Source: Psychrobacillus psychrotolerans | Lineage (GTDB): Bacteria; Bacillota; Bacilli; Bacillales_A; Planococcaceae | Reading direction: 5' to 3' | Assembly: GCF_900115805.1 (NCBI RefSeq) | Contig: NZ_FOXU01000008.1 | Span: 62,001 to 126,000 of the forward strand | Length of the DNA: 64,000 nt | Shown: piece by piece, positions 16,597 through 25,188 of the stretch | Layout: every line of letters starts with the position of its first letter | How positions within the stretch are numbered: the stretch's first letter is position 1 | Notes under the pieces: generated by a model | What the model was told of the DNA's origin: nothing | Seen by the model: the letters and a program-made list of their open reading frames with translations, nothing else | Databases searched by the model: none | Program-made: the position numbers and the translations under genes

Positions 16597-18405
16597 CTAG
16601 CTCTCACAAGTTGGCATACCTGGAACCGTGCCACTTGTCGGAGATAATCTTTTTTGCTTGGATTGTTCTTGGAGAATACTTATTAATACTTTTTGAATTA
16701 GTTTGGATTCGGGAGTTTCATTCAAATGAAATGCAAGATTACATTCTTCCGTTGGATCTCTAGTGACATTATATAATTCATATTCATCGTCGACTGGAGT
16801 TTGTTTCGTGGTAGTTATACAAATAGCTACTTCCTTCGTATCTGTAACTGGAGTGGAATCCTCCTGACTTGTCACTTTATCTTCTACACCGGGATTGCTC
16901 CAAAACTGTGGATTGTCAAAATAACGGGTAAGCTTCCAGACCTCATCGGTTTTTTCTTTACCAGTAGGCAATTTCAAAATAATGGTTTCTAGATGGTTTG
17001 GCTGAATAACTGATTCATATGGTTTTCCGGTTACAGTAAACTGATTTAATCCTTTTGTCACTTCATCGTCCGTCATAAAGTATATAGGCTCGTTGGCCCG
17101 AGGGAAATTGGTATTTCCATTTATTAACGGGGAGAAATCTCGTCCAACCAATGGGTGCACCTCGCTATGGCTTTTCTTAAGTTCTTTTTGAGCATCGATT
17201 GCATTAATATTGGCAAGACCTAAAAGTGTAGGAATAATGTCTAGATGGCTTGTGATTATGTCCGTTTCTCTAGGGACTGAAAATTTTGGGCTATGAATTA
17301 TTAAAGGAACATGTAAGGATTCTTCATAAGCATTATGCCACTTTTGAAATAGTCCACCATGTGCTCCTACTAAGCTTCCATGATCTGCTGTGAAAATTAT
17401 TATTGTGTCTTCATAAAAGATGGATGATTGAAGGGCTTGAAATACTTTGTACATTTCATCATCTACCTTCTTTTGTAGAGAATAGTAGAGTTGTCTATAA
17501 AGTAGCGAATCGAATGTGGGCTGAAGGGCTTGTTGGTAGATATCACGATAACTTAACTGAACAGAAGGTTTGGTAAGTAGGTTTTCATTTGCTGTAGGTG
17601 CTGGTGGAACGAAAGGAAGAGTCGGATCAATCTCAAAATTATAGGAGGGATTGAATCGTGTGAATAGACCAAGCAGGGTAATATCATGTGGGTTCACGAA
17701 TGAGGATACGATTAACCAAGGTTGATCGTTAGGTGATTTTGCATTTTTTTCGAGTGAATGTATTAAATCTACTACCTCCTTAGCGTAAACTTCATCTCTT
17801 CCACTTACTCCGACACCTGCCGAAGATGCAGAATTTCGCGGATTTGATCCATGAGGTTCAGGACCTATCCAACCATCAAAGCCATAATCACTTAATCTAT
17901 TGGCTTTTTCATAAATTTGCTCTTGCGCACTGTTAGGTACACCAGTTTTTGTATTGTAGCTCGGTAAAGCGTCATGCGTACCAGGTATTAGAATATCCTC
18001 ATCCGATAGATGCCATTTTCCTTTCCAGTATGTTTGATATCCCGCTGTGCGAAAGTATTCTCCTAAAGTAGGTACTGTGCTATGATCTAACCAAAATACA
18101 TTGGGATCAAATGCACCTTTTGCAACACCAGTCGTTTGCGTCACTCCATGAAGTGACGGATACTGGCCAGTAAAAAGCGTTGCTCTACTTGGTGAACAAG
18201 CGGTACTCCCAATATAATGATTTGAAAATGTCATTCCATTTTTGCGTAACAGCTCTTGGGTTTTTAAATTTTTCACTCGCCACTCTTTTATTGCCTCAGT
18301 TTCATAAACAGTCGGAAATCTCTCTTCATCTACAATGATAAAAAGAATATTAGGTCTTTTATTGTGATGATGAGAATTTGAAAAGTTCTCATTTGATTTG
18401 CTCAA
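16597..18405 (-). CDS. Sulfatase family hydrolase
   Basis: A 602-aa type I sulfatase of the alkaline phosphatase superfamily. The formylglycine signature CSPSR starts at Cys70 and continues ATLFTGQYPSLHG. The metal-binding Asp/Glu pair near residue 26 (IIVDEER) and the later FTADHGSLVGAHG support a complete catalytic site. It should hydrolyse sulfate esters once the Cys is matured. There is no signal peptide, so it is probably cytoplasmic. The start is TTG after AAGGAGGAG. No maturase or sulfate-transport gene lies beside it, so the substrate is unknown; phosphonate or phosphodiester activity is possible. Confidence 0.88.
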   Translation of the reverse strand: MSKSNENFSNSHHHNKRPNILFIIVDEERFPTVYETEAIKEWRVKNLKTQELLRKNGMTFSNHYIGSTACSPSRATLFTGQYPSLHGVTQTTGVAKGAFDPNVFWLDHSTVPTLGEYFRTAGYQTYWKGKWHLSDEDILIPGTHDALPSYNTKTGVPNSAQEQIYEKANRLSDYGFDGWIGPEPHGSNPRNSASSAGVGVSGRDEVYAKEVVDLIHSLEKNAKSPNDQPWLIVSSFVNPHDITLLGLFTRFNPSYNFEIDPTLPFVPPAPTANENLLTKPSVQLSYRDIYQQALQPTFDSLLYRQLYYSLQKKVDDEMYKVFQALQSSIFYEDTIIIFTADHGSLVGAHGGLFQKWHNAYEESLHVPLIIHSPKFSVPRETDIITSHLDIIPTLLGLANINAIDAQKELKKSHSEVHPLVGRDFSPLINGNTNFPRANEPIYFMTDDEVTKGLNQFTVTGKPYESVIQPNHLETIILKLPTGKEKTDEVWKLTRYFDNPQFWSNPGVEDKVTSQEDSTPVTDTKEVAICITTTKQTPVDDEYELYNVTRDPTEECNLAFHLNETPESKLIQKVLISILQEQSKQKRLSPTSGTVPGMPTCES

Positions 18406-18503
18406 TTTAATAACTCCTCCTTCTTTATTTTATATATCTGTTTAGTTTATGAAAAAAGGAGCAGGGGATATGGATAGTTAGTCTAGAGAGATGTCCAATT
18501 AAC

Positions 18504-18541
18504 GCAAAAAGCTGCAACGACAAATAGTCATTGCAACTCTT
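18504..18541 (-). terminator. Terminator of the alarmone synthetase gene
   Basis: On the minus strand TGCAATGAC pairs with GTCGTTGCA, followed by CTTTTTG. Confidence 0.7.
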
Positions 18542-18591
18542 ATTGAATTATTTTTACTCCTATTTCTTAGTAATGGCTATCAACTATCGGA

Positions 18592-19335
18592 TTACTTACT
18601 TTTCTCCAACATTTCTAAGAAAGCTGGGGGGATTGTTATTTGTTGATTTGAATTACTTATTAACTTAGTCAATTCATCTACTTCAGTTACTTTGTTTTCT
18701 TTTTTGATTACTTTTACTTCATTATGCAGTCGTTCCATTTTCTGATCTAATGCAAATGCTGAATCGGCTGCTTCTTTTAACTCGATTAATAACTGTTCGG
18801 GTACAGACTGATCATATTTATAAAAGATTTTATGTTCAAGGCTTGCCCAAAAATCCATCGCAATAGTTCGTATTTGCACTTCGACGGTTACAATTTCTTT
18901 ACCATCGGACATAAAAACAGGTGTTTCCAATAAAACATGTAAACTTTTATAGCCATTATTTTTTGGGTTTTTAATATAATCTTTTACTTCTAATACCTTT
19001 ATATCACTTTGTTTTTCCAACATACCAAAAACTCGATATATATCAGAGATGAAAGAACAAGTAATACGCATTCCTGCAATGTCTTTCACATTTTCACGGA
19101 TGCTTTCTACTGAAATACTTTTACCCTTGCGATTAAGTTTTTTTAGTATACCTTCTGGAGATTTCAATCTGGAATTCGTATGTTCAATTGGATTATAATC
19201 ATGGATCATTAAAAATTCTTCTCGAAGAATTTCAATTTTTGTTTCAAGCTCACTCAATGCAAACTTATACAACAGCATCATTCGAGTCATTTTCTTTTTC
19301 ATCTGTTGAAACTGTTCTACTTGTTCTTTATTCAT
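18592..19335 (-). CDS. sasA: Small alarmone synthetase (RelP/YwaC-type)
   Basis: A 247-aa single-domain RelA/SpoT synthetase that makes (p)ppGpp from ATP and GDP/GTP. It follows Bacillus YwaC closely in pattern: YKFALSELETK, NPIEHT, then IAGMRITCSFISDIY, the nucleotide-binding NPKNNGYKSLH and VEVQIRTIAMDFWASLEHK. No HD hydrolase, TGS or ACT domain is present. It is about 35 residues longer than YwaC because of a charged C-terminal tail. Small synthetases are usually induced by wall stress (sigma-M/W in Bacillus); I could not confirm such a promoter here. It is monocistronic. Confidence 0.88.
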   Translation of the reverse strand: MNKEQVEQFQQMKKKMTRMMLLYKFALSELETKIEILREEFLMIHDYNPIEHTNSRLKSPEGILKKLNRKGKSISVESIRENVKDIAGMRITCSFISDIYRVFGMLEKQSDIKVLEVKDYIKNPKNNGYKSLHVLLETPVFMSDGKEIVTVEVQIRTIAMDFWASLEHKIFYKYDQSVPEQLLIELKEAADSAFALDQKMERLHNEVKVIKKENKVTEVDELTKLISNSNQQITIPPAFLEMLEKSK

Positions 19336-19456
19336 CTATAAGCGCTCCTTCAATAACTACCTGTAGAAATGATAACAAACTTATCCTTTCTAAACAAACG
19401 TATTGCAAAGTAACGATTTTAGGATGAAATATTTTACAAGTATTTGGATAAAGTTT

Positions 19457-19747
19457 TTAGTATCTAGAGTTTCTACAAGTAAAAGCTGTTTGCAACTTCA
19501 TATAATTATAGAGCGTCCGGGCATGTCTTCCCTTTGGTGTGTAATTATTTACTTTAGGCTGTAGCTGACGGAGAAACTCACGATCACATTCACATCGATT
19601 ATTTCCTCTTCTATAACATTCGTCGTGTGCTTTACAAGCCGCATCCACATCATTTATAGGAGCACCAGGTCCACTACAACCGGGTCCACACCAATTATAA
19701 CCAGGGAACACACAAAATCGGGGATTTCCATTTCTTCTATATGCCAA
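19457..19747 (-). CDS. Phospholipase A2-like miniprotein
   Basis: A 96-aa cysteine-rich protein. The centre (about 17-48) has the phospholipase A2 pattern: a CGPGCSGPG calcium-loop-like turn, then DAACKAHDECY with the catalytic His-Asp pair and paired cysteines, and a later C-E-C. Similar Bacillus proteins have been annotated as parvovirus VP1-like, after the viral PLA2 domain. It has no signal peptide; the basic N-terminus (MAYRRNGNPR) is short. It may act on membrane lipid during sporulation or lysis, which is inference. RBS AGGAGG precedes the ATG. Confidence 0.75.
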   Translation of the reverse strand: MAYRRNGNPRFCVFPGYNWCGPGCSGPGAPINDVDAACKAHDECYRRGNNRCECDREFLRQLQPKVNNYTPKGRHARTLYNYMKLQTAFTCRNSRY

Positions 19748-19863
19748 ATATATGACCTCCTTATCATAGTTTTCTTTCTTATAGTCTATTCCTAAAATTT
19801 GGTATTGTATAAACTATCCGACCCATTACCCATTCATGGATTGTCCACTAGTAGTCGATAAAA

Positions 19864-19892
19864 GCAAAAAAAGCTGTTTTTCCAAAACAGCC
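19864..19892 (-). terminator. Orphan terminator-like hairpin on the minus strand
   Basis: GCTGTTTT and AAAACAGC (19873-19880 / 19884-19891) form a stem followed on the minus strand by seven Ts and more. No minus-strand gene ends here; the region 19900-20077 upstream is non-coding. Confidence 0.5.
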
Positions 19893-19999
19893 ATTATAGC
19901 TAGAATGCTATGATGCTAGGATGTTCATAACACAGATGAGACTATGAGAATTAAATAATCCGTCTGGATACAATGGTATCTATTTTAAAATTTATTACC

Positions 20000-20028
20000 T
20001 TGACTCCAAGATAATAAATCCATACACT
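20000..20028 (+). promoter_or_regulatory. Sigma-A-type promoter of the hydroquinone reductase operon
   Basis: TTGACT, 17 bp, TACACT, about 50 bp before the ATG at 20078. Confidence 0.65.
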
Positions 20029-20077
20029 TAACTAAACCAAGTGAAATACTATGTTTAATAGAAAAGGATGATGAGAC

Positions 20078-21076
20078 ATGGGAGAGACTAAGAAGCAAGG
20101 TCCAACTGAAGTGGATGAAAAGGGTAAATTTATTCGTCAAAAAAATCGTTTCTCAACAACTTTTGGAAGTGAAGCTGGTGAACTTCCAGTAGAAGCAGGA
20201 AAGTATCGTCTACTTTGGGCAGCTGTTTGTCCATGGGCACATCGCTCTGTCATTGTGAGAAGTGTACTTGGGTTAGAAGATGTTATTAGCTTAGGAACTG
20301 CAAGTCCAATGCGTCCGAATATTGATCGGGTAGATTGGGAGTTTTCCTTAGATAAGAATGGCGTTGACCCCGTTTTAGGTATTAAATATATAAGTGAAGT
20401 ATATTTACAAGCAGATGCCAAATATGAAGGCAGACCCACTGTTCCGGTCATTGTGGATATAGCAGAAAAAAAAGCTGTGAATAATGACTATTTCCGATTA
20501 ACCAATCATTTTGAGACAGCTTGGAAGCCGTTCCACAAAGAAAATGCACCTGAGTTATATCCAGAGCATTTACGAGAAGAGATTGATGCATTAAGCGATA
20601 TCATTTTCCATGAAGTGAATAATGGAGTGTATAAATGTGGCTTTGCACGTTCCCAGGAAGCATATGAAGAGGCGTACGATGTGTTATTTATCCGTTTGGA
20701 TGAATTAGAAAAACGTCTTTCTACACACCGTTTCTTGTTTGGGGATTATATTACAGATTCAGATGTTCGCCTATACGCGACACTTGTACGCTTCGATGTT
20801 GCGTACTATGCGGCTTTCAAAACAAATCGAAACCGCATTGTTGATTTTCCGAATTTATGGGGTTACTTACGTGATTTATACCAAACACCTGGATTTGGTG
20901 ATACAACAGATTTTGAAGCGATTAAAATACATTATCATTTATCAAACCATATTGCTAATGACGATCAAAAAGGACCAAATAATATATTACCAAAAGGTCC
21001 GGATACGTCTATCTTCAACTCAAAGCATGACCGTGAGGCTTTAAGCGGTAAGGAAGAAAAATTTCTTATTCAATAA
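20078..21076 (+). CDS. Glutathionyl-hydroquinone reductase (GST Xi / YqjG-like)
   Basis: A 332-aa protein of the glutathione S-transferase superfamily. The thioredoxin-like half carries the signature CPWAHR (Cys51), which in this family removes glutathione from glutathionyl-hydroquinones using the active-site Cys. The C-terminal helical half includes the conserved SDVRLYATLVRFDVAYY. Length and motifs fit the ECM4/YqjG family. In Firmicutes that make bacillithiol the thiol partner may differ; that is inference. A GNAT gene follows 15 bp later, probably cotranscribed. Confidence 0.9.
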   Translation: MGETKKQGPTEVDEKGKFIRQKNRFSTTFGSEAGELPVEAGKYRLLWAAVCPWAHRSVIVRSVLGLEDVISLGTASPMRPNIDRVDWEFSLDKNGVDPVLGIKYISEVYLQADAKYEGRPTVPVIVDIAEKKAVNNDYFRLTNHFETAWKPFHKENAPELYPEHLREEIDALSDIIFHEVNNGVYKCGFARSQEAYEEAYDVLFIRLDELEKRLSTHRFLFGDYITDSDVRLYATLVRFDVAYYAAFKTNRNRIVDFPNLWGYLRDLYQTPGFGDTTDFEAIKIHYHLSNHIANDDQKGPNNILPKGPDTSIFNSKHDREALSGKEEKFLIQ

Positions 21077-21091
21077 TAAGGAGATGAAAAA

Positions 21092-21595
21092 ATGAACATT
21101 CGTAATGCGAAAGAAGAAGAGTTAGTTCATATACGTGAAATGAGATTACATGCATATGAAGAGCATGCACCTAAAATACCGGAGGCCCACTGGAATGCAC
21201 TTCAACAATCTATTCTATCGGATGCAGATTCAAAACCTGGTATTGAACGAATCGTGGCAGAAATTGATGGTGAAATTGCAGGAAGTGTTGCTTTGTTTGC
21301 GCCTGATAAACAAATTTATGAAGGTTTACTGGACGAAGTGCTCAATTATCCAGAGTTACGTATGCTAGCTATCTCTCGACAAGCTAGAGGTAAGGGTGTA
21401 GCAACAGCACTTATCCATGAATGTATGAAGCGCACAAAAGAAAAAGGTTTTACAGAGATGGGACTGCATACTGCAGATTTTATGGAAAATGCCATAACAT
21501 TATATACGCACCTAGGCTTTGAACGCTTACCACAATATGATTTTGAACCAGCAAATGACGGGATTATTGTAAAAGCATTTCGAATTAAAGTATAG
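21092..21595 (+). CDS. GNAT-family N-acetyltransferase
   Basis: A 167-aa acetyltransferase: the N-terminal strand IRNAKEEELVHIREM, central PELRMLAISRQARGKGVATALI (motif A, about 88-109, with RGKGVA), and the C-terminal GFTEMGLHTADFMENAITLYTHLGFERL. The acceptor is unknown. AAGGAG lies 8 bp before the ATG. It is the second gene after the hydroquinone reductase, and a terminator follows. Confidence 0.88.
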   Translation: MNIRNAKEEELVHIREMRLHAYEEHAPKIPEAHWNALQQSILSDADSKPGIERIVAEIDGEIAGSVALFAPDKQIYEGLLDEVLNYPELRMLAISRQARGKGVATALIHECMKRTKEKGFTEMGLHTADFMENAITLYTHLGFERLPQYDFEPANDGIIVKAFRIKV

Positions 21596-21603
21596 CTAAG
21601 GAA

Positions 21604-21646
21604 AAAGATTCTCTTTATGTTAAATAAGAGGATCTTTTTTTTTTCG
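21604..21646 (+). terminator. Terminator hairpin
   Basis: AAAGATTCTCTTTAT pairs with ATAAGAGGATCTTT (one mismatch), followed by a long T run. Confidence 0.8.
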
Positions 21647-21794
21647 TTGTTTCGATTATGTAGCTGAATAATGAACATTTTCATATGATGAAAGGATGGA
21701 GCCAGTTCTTTCATAAATGTGGTATTTATAAATCACCAAACATATTATAGACTTCATCGTTTTAACTCTTGATCAAAACAAGGAGGTGATATGT

Positions 21795-22187
21795 ATGAAC
21801 GAACAGGAAAATAACAGTAAAGAAGAAGCTGCTTCTCCTAAACAAAAGGAAACAGAAATAGGAGTAAATAAAAATAATGCAATTGGTTTAGATGAAAATA
21901 TTGCTGGTATGCTTTGTTATTTTTTCATCGTCGGACTTATCTTTCTATTCGTAGAGAAGGAAAATCGCTTCATTCGTTTTCATGCATTGCAGTCTGTAGT
22001 TTTAGCAGTAGCTCTTATTATAATAAGTATGGTCTTGCCTTTTATCCCAATAATCGGTTGGATGCTGAGTATCTGGTTGCCTTTACTTGTCCTTGCACTG
22101 GTAGTTTTCTTAATGTACCAGGCTTACAATGGGAAATACTACAAGCTTCCAATTCTTGGTGATATTACTGAAAAACAGTTAAAGTAA
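21795..22187 (+). CDS. DUF4870-type small membrane protein
   Basis: A 130-aa protein with a polar N-terminal tail (about 1-35, Glu/Lys/Asn-rich) and three hydrophobic segments (about 40-58, 70-90, 95-115). Segment one is followed by ENRFIRFHALQS, the signature seen in DUF4870/Tic20-like proteins. The function is unknown. The RBS AGGAGGTGAT is near-perfect and selects ATG 21795 rather than the GTG inside it. Confidence 0.8.
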   Translation: MNEQENNSKEEAASPKQKETEIGVNKNNAIGLDENIAGMLCYFFIVGLIFLFVEKENRFIRFHALQSVVLAVALIIISMVLPFIPIIGWMLSIWLPLLVLALVVFLMYQAYNGKYYKLPILGDITEKQLK

Positions 22188-22491
22188 GTTAGATATAAAG
22201 TTTCCGTAATTAGATGAAACTAAAATGGGGTACCTGGTTCTTTACAGCATAGTCTGTTTTAAGAGCTAGGTGTTTTTGTTTAAAATGAGCGAAAGAAAAA
22301 GAGAGTTAAAAGGAGTGATATAACCTATTGCTAGAAGAGGAGCTCTATCAAGCAAAGTCGACTGGATATAATAACGTCAAAATAAAATTCAAATGATGAA
22401 AGCTGCTCGGGGAATTACACGAGTAGTTTTTTATAGAGGAAATTCAAAAGACTAAGCCGAATATTAATAGAGTAGATAGGGAGGGAAAAGA
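22188..22491. other. Intergenic stretch with possible tiny ORF and hairpin
   Basis: A 22-codon TTG-initiated frame at 22328-22396 (LEEELYQAKSTGYNN...) follows AAAGGAGTGAT but with a long 12-bp gap to the start. Just after it, CTGCTCG/CGAGTAG (22403-22426) with six Ts makes a small terminator. The peptide is too short and weak to call as a gene. Confidence 0.35.
22403..22432 (+). terminator. Small terminator hairpin
   Basis: CTGCTCG pairs with CGAGTAG, followed by TTTTTT. Confidence 0.55.
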
Positions 22492-23202
22492 TTGGAATAT
22501 GCCTTTAAAATGTTTTCTGGAGTACATTTAGCTTCCGCTATTACTTTATTTATATTAATCTTGCTGTTATATTTCACTAGAAACAAGTGGTCTCATCAAC
22601 AACAGAAAATCCAATTAAGGGAACGTTTTTTCGCTCTCACTTTATTTATTATGGATGGTTGTTATTATATGTGGCTTGTTCAAACAGGGAGGTGGGATTG
22701 GGGAAACTCATTGCCCCTTGAGCTATGCAGCATTAGTTTAATCGTTACAATGGTTTTACTTTGGACTGGTAACAAGAAGTTCTATCCGTTTGTATTTTTT
22801 GCTGGAATTGGAGGAGCTATTCAGGCAGTTGCCACACCGGTATTAGATATAAATTTTCCTCACTTCAGGTTCTTTCATTTCTTCTATACACATTTTGGAA
22901 TTATTTTAACTGCCCTTTATTTCACGTGGGTGAGAGGTTACCGACCAACTTTTAAAGGGCTTATCCAGACGATGGTTATTTTGAATATATTGCTACCTTT
23001 CTTATTCGCTATAAATTTTATAGTAGATGGCAATTATATGTTTTTACAGGAAAAGCCAAAGGGTGGGAGTTTATTGGATTTCCTAGGTCCTTATCCGTGG
23101 TATGTATTATCACTGGAATTTGTAGCGATTGGTGTATTTTGCTGTCTATGGCTTTTGTTTAGGAACCGGAGTAAGCAAGGAGAGAGTGTATATGTTAAAT
23201 AA
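22492..23202 (+). CDS. TIGR02206/YwaF-type integral membrane protein
   Basis: A 236-aa protein with about seven hydrophobic segments and the family landmarks WDWGNSLPLELCSIS (about 67-81), HFRFFHFFYTHFGIIL and PYPWYVLSLE. The family (B. subtilis YwaF) has no established function. The start is TTG after GGGAGGG. Its end overlaps the methyltransferase start by 11 bp, so the two are likely translated as a pair. Confidence 0.85.
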   Translation: MEYAFKMFSGVHLASAITLFILILLLYFTRNKWSHQQQKIQLRERFFALTLFIMDGCYYMWLVQTGRWDWGNSLPLELCSISLIVTMVLLWTGNKKFYPFVFFAGIGGAIQAVATPVLDINFPHFRFFHFFYTHFGIILTALYFTWVRGYRPTFKGLIQTMVILNILLPFLFAINFIVDGNYMFLQEKPKGGSLLDFLGPYPWYVLSLEFVAIGVFCCLWLLFRNRSKQGESVYVK

Positions 23203-23968
23203 TCCGACCACCTTATCAGACTGGGTAACACCACATTCTATAGAGTGGTATGAACAACTGTCAGCATTGCAACGTGTTTATAAGTACAATTGGAATTCCA
23301 CAATAACCATACCAAATGGAGAGTCTGTTTTTGATGAAGAAGTGACGAGGTTGATCAAAAACAAAAAGGTTTTGGATGTTGGTTGTGGGCATGGCGAGTT
23401 TACTAAGTATTGTAGTTCATTTGCAAGGCAGATTGTAGGTTTTGATGTTACCGAAAACTTCTTGGAAATTGCGAATGTAAATGAGAAGTCGAATCTATCT
23501 TTCCAAGCTGGAAATACAAAACATGGGATGCCTTTCGAAAAAGAGGAGTTTGAATGTGCTTACATACGAAAGGGACCTACCTCGGCATATTCCTCCCTTG
23601 CTGAAATAGTTAAAAAGGGAGGAATCATTCTGGGACTTCATCCTGGAGACGACTTCGGCAAAGAACTGCCTCAAATATTCCCAAAGTTATTTGAACAATC
23701 CTTGGGTACGCCTTTCTTAGATAAAATAGAATTACAATTAGCGAATAATAAGTACACCACTTCTAAAATTGACTATGTGGTAAGTACAGAATATCTTCAT
23801 TCACCTTTAGACGTATTAAAATTACGCTGCTTTGGTCAGCGGGCTTCAGTTTACGACAAGCTAAAGGAAGAAGATTTAGAGGAAGTTACTAAAATATTTA
23901 ATGAAAATAGTACAATAAATGGTCTAGCAGTTACCAATTCCTTCTACATCGTTCGCTTAATTGTTTAA
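23192..23968 (+). CDS. Class I SAM-dependent methyltransferase
   Basis: A 258-aa protein with the Rossmann methyltransferase core: motif I VLDVGCGHGEFTKY (about 61-74), the acidic IVGFDVTENFLEIA, a GNTKHGMPFEKEEFECAY motif (II/post-II) and IVKKGGIILGLHPG. The substrate is unknown. The frame is open upstream to 23129, but ATG 23192 with AAGGAGAG is the start, inside the end of the YwaF-like gene. Confidence 0.87.
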   Translation: MLNNPTTLSDWVTPHSIEWYEQLSALQRVYKYNWNSTITIPNGESVFDEEVTRLIKNKKVLDVGCGHGEFTKYCSSFARQIVGFDVTENFLEIANVNEKSNLSFQAGNTKHGMPFEKEEFECAYIRKGPTSAYSSLAEIVKKGGIILGLHPGDDFGKELPQIFPKLFEQSLGTPFLDKIELQLANNKYTTSKIDYVVSTEYLHSPLDVLKLRCFGQRASVYDKLKEEDLEEVTKIFNENSTINGLAVTNSFYIVRLIV

Positions 23969-24028
23969 AGGGACTGAAACTTTTTTTGTGGTAAAAGTGT
24001 CCTATATATAAAGGGGAGAATTTACAGC

Positions 24029-24514
24029 ATGAAGTTATTAAAAAAGACGAGCATGGCTATTCTAGTCATGTTAACTGTGATTGTATTGAGCGCATGCGCA
24101 GAAAAGGAAACACCAAAAGAAGCAACACCAAAAGAATCAATGTCTGCAGGTGAAAAACTCGTTAATATTATGAATTATGAGCTTTCTACAAAGCTTCTCA
24201 CTTTGGATGAGGTTGAATGGATTGATGAATCGGATACGGATAGGATTAAGGAATTGGGATTAGATGTAGAGAAAGATCTACCTACGTCATTTGCTGTTAA
24301 TGGATTTGCAATTTATAACGAAAACATGGAAGAAGTAAGCATAAAACTAGCTGATGATGCAGAACTGTTTTTAGTAAATCAAGAAAATCCATTGGAGCCA
24401 AGAGCAGTTGATGAAAAGGAATTTATCACTTATTTATTAGGTGTTAAAGGTCCTTATAATGTAACGGTTAAAGATGATGAAGTAGTGAGAGTCGAAGAAA
24501 AGTATATGCCTTAA
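24029..24514 (+). CDS. Hypothetical lipoprotein, 161 aa
   Basis: The signal peptide has a lipobox (VLSAC, Cys23), followed by a Lys/Glu/Thr-Pro linker and a roughly 110-residue acidic domain that I do not recognise. Two beta-rich stretches (FAVNGFAIYN; AELFLVNQENPLEP) suggest a small folded extracellular domain. AAGGGGAG precedes the ATG, and a strong terminator follows. Confidence 0.75.
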   Translation: MKLLKKTSMAILVMLTVIVLSACAEKETPKEATPKESMSAGEKLVNIMNYELSTKLLTLDEVEWIDESDTDRIKELGLDVEKDLPTSFAVNGFAIYNENMEEVSIKLADDAELFLVNQENPLEPRAVDEKEFITYLLGVKGPYNVTVKDDEVVRVEEKYMP

Positions 24515-24522
24515 TGATTGAA

Positions 24523-24568
24523 AACACTTGGATTACTGTAAATAAGCAGTAATCCAGGTGTTTTTTTG
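24523..24568 (+). terminator. Terminator hairpin
   Basis: ACACTTGGATTACTG pairs with CAGTAATCCAGGTGT, followed by seven Ts. Confidence 0.88.
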
Positions 24569-24579
24569 TTCTAGGATAG

Positions 24580-24622
24580 TTTTATCGATTATGAGCTATT
24601 TTGCTATTTTATGGGCTATGTG
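24580..24622. repeat. Short copy of a second 21-bp-periodic repeat
   Basis: Two units ending TTATGAGCTAT and TTTATGGGCTAT, about 20-21 bp apart. The same TTTATGGGCTAT word occurs on the minus strand in the longer array at 45640-45750. Confidence 0.45.
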
Positions 24623-24720
24623 TGCACTCCTTCGCTTGAGAAATATTATTTATAAAAGAGGAATTAATTGCTATACGGGAGAATTTAAGAGTAGAAAGCA
24701 TTATAGAAGGGATTGAAATT

Positions 24721-25188
24721 TTGTATATATTAAAGAAAATGACACAGACGCAAGCTGAAGATATAGCTAGTAATTGGCATTATAATGATGAATACTCTTT
24801 TTATGATATGGATGCAGATGAAGAGGACCTTGTTGAATTCTTAGATCCAAATAAACGTAAGGAGTCTACATTTGCTGTCATGAATGGTCAAGATATTATT
24901 GGTTACTTTTGTTTTAATAGAGTAGATAAAGGAACGATTGATATAGGTTTAGGGCTGAAACCAAATCTAACTGGAAATGGAAGAGGAATGGAATTTCTAA
25001 GAGTAGGACTAGATTTTGCTAAAGTTACGTATAATCCTGATCATATTACATTATCAGTAGCCGCTTTTAATCAACGAGCTATAAAAGTATATAAAAAGGC
25101 TGGGTTTAAGGAAGTAGAGACATTTATGCAGACTACAAATGGAGGTTGTTTTGAGTTCCTTAAAATGACTTATCCATGTGTTCGCTAA
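24721..25188 (+). CDS. GNAT-family N-acetyltransferase
   Basis: A 155-aa protein of the RimI/RimJ-like type. Motif A is about 74-95 (IGLGLKPNLTGNGRGMEFLRVG, with the G-N-G-R-G acetyl-CoA loop), followed by LSVAAFNQRAIKVYKKAGFKEV, the usual C-terminal signature. The start is TTG after GAAGGGAT. Its last bases overlap the next lipoprotein frame. Confidence 0.85.
   Translation: MYILKKMTQTQAEDIASNWHYNDEYSFYDMDADEEDLVEFLDPNKRKESTFAVMNGQDIIGYFCFNRVDKGTIDIGLGLKPNLTGNGRGMEFLRVGLDFAKVTYNPDHITLSVAAFNQRAIKVYKKAGFKEVETFMQTTNGGCFEFLKMTYPCVR

Noticed and set aside
18592..19335. Alarmone synthetase as a toxin of a toxin-antitoxin or phage-defence system
   Set aside because: No antitoxin-like gene is adjacent, and the pattern follows housekeeping YwaC.
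22328..22396. 22-codon TTG-initiated frame
   Set aside because: RBS spacing of 12 is poor and the peptide has no recognisable feature; noted only in the intergenic entry.
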